Source of the DNA: Kolteria novifilia | GTDB lineage: Bacteria > Planctomycetota > Planctomycetia > Kolteriales > Kolteriaceae | Direction of reading: 5' to 3' | Assembly (NCBI GenBank): GCA_007748055.1 | Contig: CP036279.1 | Span: 3,782,001-3,846,000, forward strand | Length of the DNA stretch: 64,000 bases | Shown: positions 34,426-42,491 of the stretch, piece by piece | Numbering within the stretch: position 1 is the first letter of the stretch | Layout: every line of letters begins with the position of its first letter | Program-made: the position numbers and the translations under genes | Notes under the pieces: generated by a model | Database searches by the model: none | Told to the model about the DNA's origin: nothing | Seen by the model: the letters and a program-made list of their open reading frames with translations, nothing else

Positions 34426-34701
34426 ATGTCACGATCATCCTCGGAGGGCGGGCTTCCCTTTGGGCTGCGCCCGTTCTGGATCTTTCTCGTGATGACCGGG
34501 ATGGCGACCGGCCTGCTTTGGATCTCTCCCTCAACCGTCAAACCACTTCGCCGCGGCGTCGAGCAAGCGCTCGCCCCGGGAAGTGAAGTGGTCCGGTGGG
34601 CGAGCGTCAAGGCATACCGGCTATACCGTCAGGCATCGCGCAGCGTCCCTTCGACGCAAACCGCTACCCTTCAAGAGTCGACTTCCGGGAGGCATCGATG
34701 A
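34426..34701 (+). CDS. Small membrane protein (cluster gene 5)
   Basis: 91 residues with one clear helix (FGLRPFWIFLVMTGMATGLLW) and a basic Ser/Thr-rich tail. Its stop overlaps the start of the MreD-like gene as ATGA (34698-34701), so the two are translationally coupled. No family is recognised. Confidence 0.65.
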   Translation: MSRSSSEGGLPFGLRPFWIFLVMTGMATGLLWISPSTVKPLRRGVEQALAPGSEVVRWASVKAYRLYRQASRSVPSTQTATLQESTSGRHR

Positions 34702-35216
34702 ATTGGATCAAGTGGGGACTGCTCGTGTACGCCACACTAGCCGCGAAGACGGTCCTCGGTCCCGAGCTTCAGGGGTGGGAGTTTCTGCCCGACGGGGTGC
34801 TGGTCATCGCGATTTTGGCGCTAATCACGATCGAACACCCGCTGGCGTTCGCGATCGCCGGGCTGATCGGCTTCGCCGACGGCCTGCTTTGGGGACCGAA
34901 ACTGGGATCGACGATGTTGAGCATCGTCGTCATCGGGTATGCCTTCGGAGGCATCAAGCATTGGTTCGCGATGGACAAGTTGTTCCGAAGTGTCGGTGTC
35001 GCCTGGTTCCTGGCGTCGGCGGTGCTCCTATCGCGCACTTCCCTGCTCCAGTACCTCGCTCACCGGAGCGTCGATCTGGAAGCGATCATCGTCCCGGCCG
35101 TCTGGGAGGGTTTTCTCACCGGTACGGCCGTCGTCGCGGTCGCGTACGTCTTCGACCGAATCGGCAAGCTCTACGAGACCGTCTTCCGCAGTTCCGGCGG
35201 AGCACAGACCGCGTAG
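34698..35216 (+). CDS. MreD-like membrane protein (cluster gene 6)
   Basis: 172 residues from the ATG at 34698 with GGGAGG just upstream. Five hydrophobic segments (around WGLLVYATLAAKTVL, GVLVIAILALITI, LAFAIAGLIGFADGLLW, MLSIVVIGYAFGGIKHW, FLTGTAVVAVAYVFDRIGK) and a length near 170 residues are in line with MreD; the G-x-x-x-G-F-x-x-G-x-L-W motif near helix 3 fits. MreD works with MreC in peptidoglycan-synthesis complexes. The assignment rests on topology and the MreC-like neighbour; sequence similarity is weak. Confidence 0.65.
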   Translation: MNWIKWGLLVYATLAAKTVLGPELQGWEFLPDGVLVIAILALITIEHPLAFAIAGLIGFADGLLWGPKLGSTMLSIVVIGYAFGGIKHWFAMDKLFRSVGVAWFLASAVLLSRTSLLQYLAHRSVDLEAIIVPAVWEGFLTGTAVVAVAYVFDRIGKLYETVFRSSGGAQTA

Positions 35217-35263
35217 TCGCTCGAATGTTCGCAGGCAGTCGGTGAACTGTTGAAAACGATGGT

Positions 35264-35300
35264 GACAAGCCCGCGTTCGCGTGGGCTTGTCGTCGTTTTT
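35264..35300 (+). terminator. Rho-independent terminator after the membrane cluster
   Basis: GACAAGCCC(GCG) pairs with (CGC)GTGGGCTTGTC, with a small bulge and a 2-nt loop, then GTCGTTTTT. It lies 47 bp after the MreD-like stop. Confidence 0.85.
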
Positions 35301-35369
35301 GCGGGACTCTTGCGAGCAGGAGGCCTCTTTCGTGGGTCAGGGTATCTCAAGGTGTCAGTCGGCATGATT

Positions 35370-35515
35370 CCCCTCACCCGGTGGGAGAGGGGGCCAGGAG
35401 TGAGCGGGCTTGTCTTCGTAAAAAACCGTGTTTTACCGAGTCGTGGACTCCCTCACCCGGCTCACTTCGTTCGCCGACCTCTCCCCAAGGAGAGGTGAGG
35501 AGAACCTGACACTCG
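35370..35515. repeat. Dispersed CCCTCACCCGG-type intergenic repeat
   Basis: Contains CCCTCACCCGGTGGGAGAGG, then CTCCCTCACCCGGCTCACTT and CGCCGACCTCTCCCCAAGGA. The same blocks occur in the same order at about 41670-41815, including the CTTCGTAAAAAA/CTTCGAAAAAA stretch in between. The unit is a long imperfect palindrome of CCTCTCCC and GGGAGAGG words. Confidence 0.8.
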
Positions 35516-35579
35516 GGGCGTAGATGAACCACTACGCTACCGGCGATCGCTGGCCGCGCACTGGCGCGCCCGTCGCACT

Positions 35580-36092
35580 TCACCCGGCACAACGAAGCAG
35601 GTTGAGATGACACAGAGCGATCGCCAAGGCATCGGCGACATCGGAGGGCTGAGGAGGTTCGGCCAGGCCGAACTGGGCTTGGATCGCGAGCTGCATCTGC
35701 TCCTTGTTGGCCCGCCCGCTGCCGGTGAGGTGCTTTTTGACCTTGGTCGGCAAATAGCCACTCACCTCGACGCCCAATTGAGCCGCGGCGAGAAAGAGCA
35801 CTCCTCGCGCGTGCCCCATCAGGATCGCGGTCCGCGGACGCTCGTAGTGGTGGAAAAGATCCTCGATCGCGATCGCGGAGGGTCGGTGCTCCTCGAGGAT
35901 CTCCGCGGCGGTCGCATGCAACTCCTCGAGGCGCTCGCCCAACGACCGGCGCGGCGAGAGCTTGATCACTCCCGCCTCGACGATGACTGGACTTGGCGCG
36001 CGGCCGTCGAGCACCCCATAACCGGTCCGCTCGAGGCCAGGGTCGAAACCGACGACGATACCGGGCGTTAGTGAGAGGACTCGATCTTCCAG
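35580..36092 (-). CDS. ruvC: Crossover junction endodeoxyribonuclease RuvC
   Basis: Holliday-junction resolvase. Catalytic acids: Asp in VVGFDPGLERTGYG, Glu in AIAIEDLFHH, and the paired Asp in PSDVADALAIALCH. No ATG/GTG/TTG precedes the first Asp in this frame; the first such codon, GTG at 36014, would delete it. I place the start at CTG 36092 because AAGGAGG (36100-36106) sits 7 nt upstream. An ATC at 36059 would also give a usual-length N-terminus. The gene overlaps the end of cysS by about 25 bp. With the CTG start it has 170 residues, normal for RuvC. Confidence 0.88.
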   Translation of the reverse strand: MEDRVLSLTPGIVVGFDPGLERTGYGVLDGRAPSPVIVEAGVIKLSPRRSLGERLEELHATAAEILEEHRPSAIAIEDLFHHYERPRTAILMGHARGVLFLAAAQLGVEVSGYLPTKVKKHLTGSGRANKEQMQLAIQAQFGLAEPPQPSDVADALAIALCHLNLLRCAG

Positions 36093-37678
36093 CTGCTCCC
36101 CTCCTTGCCGTCTTTAATCGTCACGCCAAGCTCGGCGAGTTCATCGCGGATCGCGTCGGAGAGCGCGAAGCTCTTCTCCTGGCGAGCCATCTGACGGACC
36201 TTCAGCAACAAGTCCAGCAAGGACGCGGTCAACTGATCGTCCCCGCCGGCCGACTCGGGAGCCTTGGTCAAAATCCCCAAGATGTCGGCGAGTTCCTTGA
36301 GCACCACGGCGCCGGCCGCGAACTCCGTCTTTGTCGCCTCGTCCTTGGAGCTCTCGTAGCTGCCCGCCTGGCGATTGAGCAAGGTGATCAGCTCGGCCAT
36401 CGTGCCGATCGCGCCGGCGGTGTTGAAGTCGTCGTCCATGAACTCGAGGTAGCGATTGCGGAGCTCGACCACGCGACCGAGGAACTCCGAGCCGCCCGCC
36501 TCGAAGGGAGCTTCCGCCCACGTCTGGGGCGCCTTGAGCTCGTAGAACGCCGATCCCATCACCTGCTCGTAGCGTTCGGCGAAGGTGTGGGCTTTCTCCA
36601 AGAGAGCCCCGACTTCCTTGAGCCGCTCGTCGCTGAAGCTGATCGGGCTGCGATAGTGCGTCGACAGCAGGAAGAAGCGAATCAGCTCCGGCGAATAGTC
36701 GGACAAGAGCTTCGCGAGGGTGACGATGTTGCCCTTGGACTTGGACATTTTCGCCGCTTCCTGCGAAGCGATATCCCCCTCCTCCGCCATGCAGCGACCA
36801 CCCATCTTGCGGGTATCGTCGCCGTACTGCATCAGCCCGTTGTGCATCCAGTACTTGGCGTAGGTCTTGCCGGTGCAGCACTCGGATTGGGCGATCTCGT
36901 CCTCGTGATGGGGGAAGCAGAGATCGAGGCCACCGCCGTGGATGTCGAAGGTCTCGCCGAGCAGGTCCATGCTCATCGCGGAGCACTCGATATGCCATCC
37001 CGGACGCCCTGGGCCCCATGGGCTCTCCCAAGCCGGTTCGCCCGCCTTGGCTCCCTTCCAGAGGGCGAAATCGGAGGGATGGCGTTTGAGGTCGCTGACC
37101 TCCTTGCGGGCGCCGGCCATCATCTCGTCGATGTTGCGATTGCTGAGCTTCCCGTAGGCGGGATGGCGCGTGACGTCGAAGTAAACGTCGCCACCCGAGG
37201 GGTACGCGAAGCCCTTCTTTACCAGCGTCTCGATCATCGCGAGCATATGGGGAATGTACTTCGTCGCCCTCGGAAAGTGATCGACCTCGACGCCGAGCCG
37301 TCCCAAATGCTCGATGTAGTCGGCGGTAATCCGCTCGGCGAGTTCCTCGGTGCTCGTCTTCTCCTCGGCGGCCTTGTTGATGATCTTGTCGTCGACATCG
37401 GTGATGTTGATCACGAACGTGACGTCGTAACCCCGGTAACGCAGGAAGCGTTTGACGGTGTCGAAGATGACGGGACCGACGACATGCCCGACATGGCTCG
37501 GGGCGTAGACCGTGGGGCCGCAGCAGTAGATACCGACTTTCCCAGGGACGACGGGCTCGAAGACCTCTTTCTGGCGACTGAGCGTGTTGTAGATCCGTGT
37601 GCTCATCGACTTCCCATCACTCTCGGTGTCCGTGGTTGGACGTTCGGCGTTCTCTTGATTGGCGACTTTTTGAATCAC
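36068..37678 (-). CDS. cysS: Cysteinyl-tRNA synthetase
   Basis: 536 residues. Charges tRNA-Cys. Zn/Cys-binding residues in IYCCGPTVY and HIECSAMS, with HGGGLDLCFPHHEDE; the HIGH-like motif is SHVGHVVGP; KMSKS is present (AAKMSKSKGN). The start is either the GTG at 37678, which has AAGGAA upstream and overlaps the ispF stop as GTGA, or the ATG at 37606 (MSTRIYNTLSRQKE), which gives the usual N-terminus; the 24 extra residues are not conserved-looking. The ispF-cysS-ruvC order with overlaps implies one transcript. A GGGA element precedes the ATG. Confidence 0.94.
   Translation of the reverse strand: MIQKVANQENAERPTTDTESDGKSMSTRIYNTLSRQKEVFEPVVPGKVGIYCCGPTVYAPSHVGHVVGPVIFDTVKRFLRYRGYDVTFVINITDVDDKIINKAAEEKTSTEELAERITADYIEHLGRLGVEVDHFPRATKYIPHMLAMIETLVKKGFAYPSGGDVYFDVTRHPAYGKLSNRNIDEMMAGARKEVSDLKRHPSDFALWKGAKAGEPAWESPWGPGRPGWHIECSAMSMDLLGETFDIHGGGLDLCFPHHEDEIAQSECCTGKTYAKYWMHNGLMQYGDDTRKMGGRCMAEEGDIASQEAAKMSKSKGNIVTLAKLLSDYSPELIRFFLLSTHYRSPISFSDERLKEVGALLEKAHTFAERYEQVMGSAFYELKAPQTWAEAPFEAGGSEFLGRVVELRNRYLEFMDDDFNTAGAIGTMAELITLLNRQAGSYESSKDEATKTEFAAGAVVLKELADILGILTKAPESAGGDDQLTASLLDLLLKVRQMARQEKSFALSDAIRDELAELGVTIKDGKEGSSWKIESSH
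36100..36106 (-). promoter_or_regulatory. Shine-Dalgarno site deciding the ruvC start
   Basis: AAGGAGG on the minus strand within the last codons of cysS, 7 nt before an in-frame CTG. It is the only strong ribosome site near the conserved ruvC N-terminus. Confidence 0.7.
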
Positions 37679-38172
37679 GAACCTGTTCCTTCCATGGAAA
37701 CAAGCACCACAGCGTCGGCGACGATGGCTTCCGAGCGGCCGATCGGTCCGACCTTTTCGCCCGTCTTTGCCTTGATATTGACTCGATCGGCCGGAATACC
37801 CAGCGTTCTCGCGACCGATTCGCGAATTGCCGGTTTGTGAGGGCTTAATTTCGGACGTTGGGCGTGAATCGTGCAGTCAATGTTCACGATCTCGGCCCCG
37901 AGTTTCCGAACCGAGGCGACGACGTCCGCGAGCAATTCGCGGGAATCCTGGTCCTTGTGGGCCGGATCGGTGTCGGGAAACCACTCGCCGATGTCTCCCT
38001 GCCCCGTCGCTCCCAGGAGGGCGTCGGTGACCGCGTGAAACAGCACGTCCGCGTCGCTGTGGCCAACCAAACCGATCGGATGAGGGATCTCGACCCCGCC
38101 AATCAGCAGGGGTCGCTCCTCCCCGAAGCGGTGAGTGTCATGACCGTGACCGACGCGCATCGGCGTCACCAT
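37675..38172 (-). CDS. ispF: 2-C-methyl-D-erythritol 2,4-cyclodiphosphate synthase IspF
   Basis: 165 residues. MEP isoprenoid pathway. Metal-binding VGHGHDTHRF at the N-terminus, GHSDADVLFHAVTDALLGA and GDIGEWFPDTD, and the C-terminal IKAKTGEKVGPIGRSEAI are all typical. The ATG at 38172 is chosen because GAGGAAGGA lies just upstream; longer in-frame extensions are not conserved. It is the first gene of the overlapping ispF-cysS-ruvC set. Confidence 0.96.
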   Translation of the reverse strand: MVTPMRVGHGHDTHRFGEERPLLIGGVEIPHPIGLVGHSDADVLFHAVTDALLGATGQGDIGEWFPDTDPAHKDQDSRELLADVVASVRKLGAEIVNIDCTIHAQRPKLSPHKPAIRESVARTLGIPADRVNIKAKTGEKVGPIGRSEAIVADAVVLVSMEGTGS

Positions 38173-38327
38173 GCTGGAATCCTTCCTCTTCCCATACCGC
38201 CGCACGGCCCTAAACCCGCGCGACTGAATACTAATGGGAGAGAACCTTCTTGGCAATGCGACTGCGCGGCCCGTCCGACTCGTAGAATGCGACCAAGAGA
38301 GACGCGGGACCTGGCCAGGATTGAGCG

Positions 38328-41264
38328 TTGGACGAACAGCAGCGAAAGATTGTCGAAGATCTCCACGACATCGTCACGGGCGACATCCTCGTCGATGAGC
38401 TCTCTCTCGCCGCGTTCAGCACCGATGCGAGCATCCTCGAAGTCCGACCTTTGGCCGTCATCGCCCCGAAGACGAACGAGGAACTCGTCGGGATCGTCAA
38501 ATATGCCGTCGAGTTCGGCCTGAAGATCCACGCGCGCGGTGCCGGGACCGGCCTGGCTGGTGAATCGCTGGGACGATCGCTCGTCGTCGACACCAGTCGC
38601 TACTTGAATCAAATCCTCGACGTCGGCGAATATTCCGCCCGCGTCCAACCGGGAACTCGCTGGCGCGACCTCCAGCGGCGACTGGCCCCCCTGGGACGCA
38701 TGTTCCCGCCCGACCCGATCAGCGGAGACCGCTGCACCATCGGGGGCATGATCGGCACCGACGCCGCTGGACCACACTCCCTGCGTTACGGCACCACCCG
38801 CGACTACGTCCGCCGACTGAAGATCCTCCTCGCCTCCGGGGAGATCATCGAGGTCGGCCAGGAACGCATGGACCAACCGCCAGGCAAAAACGGCACCTCC
38901 ACCGCCGAGGTGCTCGCCCGCCGTGTCGCCCATACGCTCTCGCGGTTTTCGGACGAGATCCGCGCCGAACAGCCCGCGACGCTGCTCAAGCCGGGCGGCT
39001 ACCACCTCCGGGACGTCATCCACCGCCAACGCGTCGATCTGGCACGCTTGCTGGTCGGCTCCGAGGGAACCCTCGCGATGATCGTCGAAGCGGAACTGGC
39101 GACGCTGCCCAAACCACCCCTGCGCGGCATCGTCCTAACTTCCTTCAGCACCCTCGACGCGGCGGCTCACGCGGTGCTCGAGACCTTCGATTTCCAACCC
39201 TCCGCGTGCGAACTGATCGACCGCCGATCGCTGAGCGTCGTCCGGGAGTCGCATCGGCGCTATCGTCGCTGGATCCCCGACTCGGCCGAGGGCATGCTTC
39301 TGGTCGAGTTCGAGGCCGACAACGCCAAGGCCCTGCGGGCGCGCCTCGACCAAGTCGCCAAAAAACTCGGCGGCGCGAAGCGCTATGTCCTGTCGACCAA
39401 TGTCGTCGAGACCGACGCGGAACTCGCTCTCTGTTGGGAGATGCGCGACCGGGCCACTCGCGACATCGGGCGATCGCTCGGAAAGCCCCAACCGATCGCG
39501 TTCGTCGAGAACACCGCGGTCCCTCCAGAGCGGCTTCCGACCTTCCTAAGGCACGTACAAGACATCATGAAGCGGCACGGCGTCACCGCGACCTACACCG
39601 CCCACGCCGGCGTCGGCATTCTCCACACACGCCCCCTGCTCGACATCCACCGGGCCGATCACCGCACCCTCCTCGAGGCCCTTACCAAGGAGGTCAGCGA
39701 GGCCGCGATCCACTGTCGGGGCACCAGCCTCGGCGAGCACGGAGCCGGACTGCTGCGCTCTGGACTGATCCCGCGCCAGTTCCCCAAACTCTATCCCGCG
39801 TTTCGCCGCATCAAAACACTCTTTGATCCCGAGAACCTCTTCAATCCCGGCAAAATCGTCGGCGCGGTTCCCGACTTCCCGATCCTGGCCCTACGCAACG
39901 CGGACCGATCCCCCTCCGCCGAGTCCGCCCTGCCCGTCCTCAACTGGAAAGGGCTCTCCGCCGTCGACATGGCCGAACGCTGTAACGGCTGCGGCGGCTG
40001 CCGAACCGGACGCGACGAGATCCGCATGTGCCCCTCGTTCAAGATCGACGACTCGGAACTGGCGAGCCCGCGGGCCAAAGCCAACCTCATGCGTCAGATC
40101 CTCACGGGGCGTCTCGACCCGACGCTGCTCGGCAGCGACGAGTTGCGCTCCGTCGCCGATCTGTGCGTCTCCTGCAAGATGTGCAAGGTCGAATGCCCCT
40201 CGGCCGTCGACATCTCCAAACTCATGCTCGAGGCGAAAGCGGCCAACGTCGCCGAGTCGGGGCTCAGCCGACGCGACTGGTTCTTCTCCAACATCGATCG
40301 TTGGTCGCGTCGCGCCAGCGCCAACGCGATCCTCGCCAACCGGCTCTTGCGCAACCGAACCTTTCGCTGGTTCGCCGAGAAGATGTGGGGACTCTCGCGA
40401 ACCCGACGCCTCCCCCGCTTCCACCACCAGACCTTCCTGCGTCGAGCGGCGCGAAACGGCTGGACGAAGAAGCCTCCTGCCGGCACCCCGCGAAAGAAGA
40501 TCGCCTTCCTCGCCGACACCTTCGTCAATCACAACGATCCCCACCTCGGCGAATGCGCGGTCCGCGTTCTCGAGCACTTGGGCCATCGCGTCTATGTCCC
40601 GCCTCAGCAGGGTGCCAGCGGCATGGCCCCGCTCCTGGCCGGCGACCTCGAGCATGCCCGCGTCAAACTCCGCGAGAACCTTCGCGTCCTTGCCGATCTC
40701 ACCCGAGAGGGCTTCACGATCATCAGCACCGAACCCTCGGCGATCGTGATGCTGCGAGACGACGCCGCCAACCTGCTGGACGATGTCGATGTCGAACTCG
40801 TCCGTCGCGTTAGCTACGAGTTCACCGAGTACCTCGGCATCCTCAACCAAGCGGGGGGCCTCAAGGCGGACCTCAAGCCGATCCCCCTCACGATTGGTTA
40901 CCATGAACCATGCTACCAGCGGGTGCTCGCTCCGCCCTACTCCGCCCGCCGTCTGCTCAGTCGCATCCCGGAGCTTTCCGTGATCGACATCGACCTCGGA
41001 TGCAGCGGCATGGCGGGCCTGCACGGCTTGCGGGACAACACCAGCGAGGATTCGCTCCGCGCCGGCAAGGCGTTGCTCGACCGCTTTGCCCGAGGTGACT
41101 CGCACTTCGGCGTGACCCAATGCTCGGCCTGTCGGCTTCAAATGGAACAAGGAACGGGGAAAAGGACGATTCATCCGGCGAAATGGTTCGCCGTCGCCTA
41201 CGGGCTCGTCACGCGGCCGGAGCGAATCTTTCGCCACCCCAAGGGGACGTTGCTCGACGAATGA
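38328..41264 (+). CDS. FAD-linked oxidase / Fe-S oxidoreductase fusion (GlcD-GlcF / D-lactate dehydrogenase type)
   Basis: 978 residues. Residues about 30-200 form the FAD-binding (PCMH) domain: AVIAPKTNEELVGIVKYA, RGAGTGLAGES, GGMIGTDAAGPHSLRYG. The FAD-oxidase C-terminal domain reaches about 520. Two [4Fe-4S] motifs follow: CNGCGGC-x9-CP near 552 and CVSCKMCKVECPS near 611. Two Cys-rich (CCG-type) domains complete it (YHEPCYQRVL, DLGCSGMAG). The layout is GlcD fused to GlcF, as in bacterial D-2-hydroxyacid dehydrogenases that feed electrons to the quinone pool; D-lactate or glycolate is the likely substrate. It starts with TTG and overlaps moaD by ATGA. Confidence 0.9.
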   Translation: MDEQQRKIVEDLHDIVTGDILVDELSLAAFSTDASILEVRPLAVIAPKTNEELVGIVKYAVEFGLKIHARGAGTGLAGESLGRSLVVDTSRYLNQILDVGEYSARVQPGTRWRDLQRRLAPLGRMFPPDPISGDRCTIGGMIGTDAAGPHSLRYGTTRDYVRRLKILLASGEIIEVGQERMDQPPGKNGTSTAEVLARRVAHTLSRFSDEIRAEQPATLLKPGGYHLRDVIHRQRVDLARLLVGSEGTLAMIVEAELATLPKPPLRGIVLTSFSTLDAAAHAVLETFDFQPSACELIDRRSLSVVRESHRRYRRWIPDSAEGMLLVEFEADNAKALRARLDQVAKKLGGAKRYVLSTNVVETDAELALCWEMRDRATRDIGRSLGKPQPIAFVENTAVPPERLPTFLRHVQDIMKRHGVTATYTAHAGVGILHTRPLLDIHRADHRTLLEALTKEVSEAAIHCRGTSLGEHGAGLLRSGLIPRQFPKLYPAFRRIKTLFDPENLFNPGKIVGAVPDFPILALRNADRSPSAESALPVLNWKGLSAVDMAERCNGCGGCRTGRDEIRMCPSFKIDDSELASPRAKANLMRQILTGRLDPTLLGSDELRSVADLCVSCKMCKVECPSAVDISKLMLEAKAANVAESGLSRRDWFFSNIDRWSRRASANAILANRLLRNRTFRWFAEKMWGLSRTRRLPRFHHQTFLRRAARNGWTKKPPAGTPRKKIAFLADTFVNHNDPHLGECAVRVLEHLGHRVYVPPQQGASGMAPLLAGDLEHARVKLRENLRVLADLTREGFTIISTEPSAIVMLRDDAANLLDDVDVELVRRVSYEFTEYLGILNQAGGLKADLKPIPLTIGYHEPCYQRVLAPPYSARRLLSRIPELSVIDIDLGCSGMAGLHGLRDNTSEDSLRAGKALLDRFARGDSHFGVTQCSACRLQMEQGTGKRTIHPAKWFAVAYGLVTRPERIFRHPKGTLLDE

Positions 41265-41506
41265 AGATTCACTTGCTTCTCTTTGCGGGGGCCGCGGAAG
41301 TCGCGGGCACGTCGGACGTGACGATGGAAGTCGGCCAAGCGGCCACCATCGGCGAGTTACGTGGGAAGATCGTCGACGAGTTCCCCGATCTGGGGCCGAT
41401 CGTCGGTCGGTCGATGTTCGCCCTCAACGAGACCTACGTCTCCGACGACGCGGCCATCTCCGACGGAGATGAGGTCGCGTGCATCCCGCCCGTCAGCGGC
41501 GGTTAG
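41261..41506 (+). CDS. moaD: Molybdopterin synthase sulfur carrier subunit MoaD
   Basis: 81 residues with a ubiquitin-like fold: MKIHLLLFAGAAEVAGTSDV, ATIGELRGKIVDEF, VACIPPVSGG. The C-terminal Gly-Gly is the site that becomes a thiocarboxylate and donates sulfur to precursor Z in molybdopterin synthesis. It overlaps the preceding oxidoreductase stop by ATGA. No moaE is adjacent. Confidence 0.92.
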   Translation: MKIHLLLFAGAAEVAGTSDVTMEVGQAATIGELRGKIVDEFPDLGPIVGRSMFALNETYVSDDAAISDGDEVACIPPVSGG

Positions 41507-41518
41507 CCCTCGTCCTGA

Positions 41519-41690
41519 CTTGTTCCCCTCTCCCTGTGGGAGAGTGAACCTCTTGTTCCCCTCTCCCTGTGGGAGAGTGAGCCTCTTGTTCCCCTCTCCC
41601 TGTGGGAGAGTGAGCCTCTTGTTCCCCTCTCCCTGTGGGAGAGTGAGCCTCTTGTTCCCCTCTCCCTGTGGGAGAGGGGTTAGGGGTGAG
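41519..41690. repeat. Tandem array of a 33-bp repeat
   Basis: About five units of TTGTTCCCCTCTCCCTGTGG then GAGAGTGAGCCTC, period 33 bp, nearly identical; the last runs into GGGAGAGGGGTTAGGGG. Each unit contains a CCTCTCCC/GGGAGAG inverted repeat. No spacers, so not CRISPR. Confidence 0.9.
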
Positions 41691-41820
41691 GGGGTTCGTC
41701 TTCGAAAAAATCGCTTGTCCTCCCGAGCCGGAAACTCCCTCACCCGGCTCACGACGTTCGCCGACCTCTCCCCAAGGAGAGGAGAGGACAAATTCCCATC
41801 TACTGGGGTGAGGGGGCATC
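41691..41820. repeat. Second copy of the CCCTCACCCGG-type intergenic repeat
   Basis: Shares CTTCGAAAAAA, CTCCCTCACCCGGCTCAC and CGCCGACCTCTCCCCAAGGA blocks with 35370-35515. It follows the 33-bp array directly. Confidence 0.8.
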
Positions 41821-41859
41821 CGACAAGGGGATTCTCATCCGACGAACCTCGTGGTTCGC

Positions 41860-42075
41860 TCAGGTCGAGTCGCCGTCAGCCTCCTCCTTCTCCCCCGATG
41901 TTTTGGGAGCGGCTTCTTTCTCGGCAGGCGTTTTCGCGGCGGAGGGGTCGGTATTGTAGCCGTCCCACTGCATCCCCGGCGAGCCGGGCTTCGGGGTCGA
42001 CTGCAGGAGTTGGATTCCGACGCTCAACACGGCGATCAATCCCGCCAACGACAACGCCACACCTAGTTTCGACAT
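41860..42075 (-). CDS. Small membrane-anchored protein
   Basis: 71 residues. One N-terminal hydrophobic segment (MSKLGVALSLAGLIAVLSVG) as a membrane anchor or uncleaved signal, then a Pro/Lys/Glu/Ala-rich tail. No family is recognised. The tail is low complexity, so the prediction is tentative; a GGGGA element lies upstream. Confidence 0.55.
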   Translation of the reverse strand: MSKLGVALSLAGLIAVLSVGIQLLQSTPKPGSPGMQWDGYNTDPSAAKTPAEKEAAPKTSGEKEEADGDST

Positions 42076-42200
42076 GCCCTGAGATCCCCTTCGCCATCAC
42101 GACGCGTGAAGTCACTTGATTCGTCGGGAAACGAGCCCCGCTTGCCGATGGCTACGTTACCATCGCGGCGTCATCAATCAACGCGTTTACCCCCATGCCG

Positions 42201-42240
42201 CCCGTCGCAGCCGGCAGCGAATAGATCAACGGGCTGCCAG
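42201..42240. repeat. Dispersed intergenic repeat, copy 3
   Basis: CCCGTCGCAGCCGGCAGCGA then ATAGATCAACGGGCTGCCAG; near-identical to 23281-23317 and to the minus-strand copy at 9798-9836. Confidence 0.75.
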
Positions 42241-42358
42241 GCCCGTCACAACCGGCTCGTTCGCCAACGCCGCACTCCTAGTGACGCCAAATATTGGTGG
42301 GAAGCGTTCCGCTTTCTCAACGTCGAGCGAACAAAAGCCGATGTTGTTTTGGTCGAAA

Positions 42359-42423
42359 GGGGCCTCGACCAAAAAAAACTTCATTGATATTCACCACCAA
42401 GGGTGGTCGAGGCCCCGTTTTTC
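42359..42423 (+). terminator. Long-loop terminator-like hairpin
   Basis: A perfect 13-bp stem (GGGGCCTCGACCA with TGGTCGAGGCCCC) encloses a 32-nt loop containing an A8 tract, and is followed by GTTTTT. The loop is long for an ordinary terminator, and no plus-strand gene ends nearby, so it may be a structured RNA or a bidirectional element. Confidence 0.55.
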
Positions 42424-42491
42424 CGTACTGAATTCTGCTTGAGATCGTTCACGCCACACAACATTCACCGTGGCGGTGGGAAGCACGAACC

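Larger units (their letters stand above)
42076..42491. other. Intergenic region with a long-stem hairpin
   Basis: About 416 bp. It holds the third copy of the GCAGCCGGCAGCGAATAGA repeat (42201-42240, annotated separately) and a large hairpin (42359-42416) with a 3' T-run. No gene is convincing. Confidence 0.6.
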
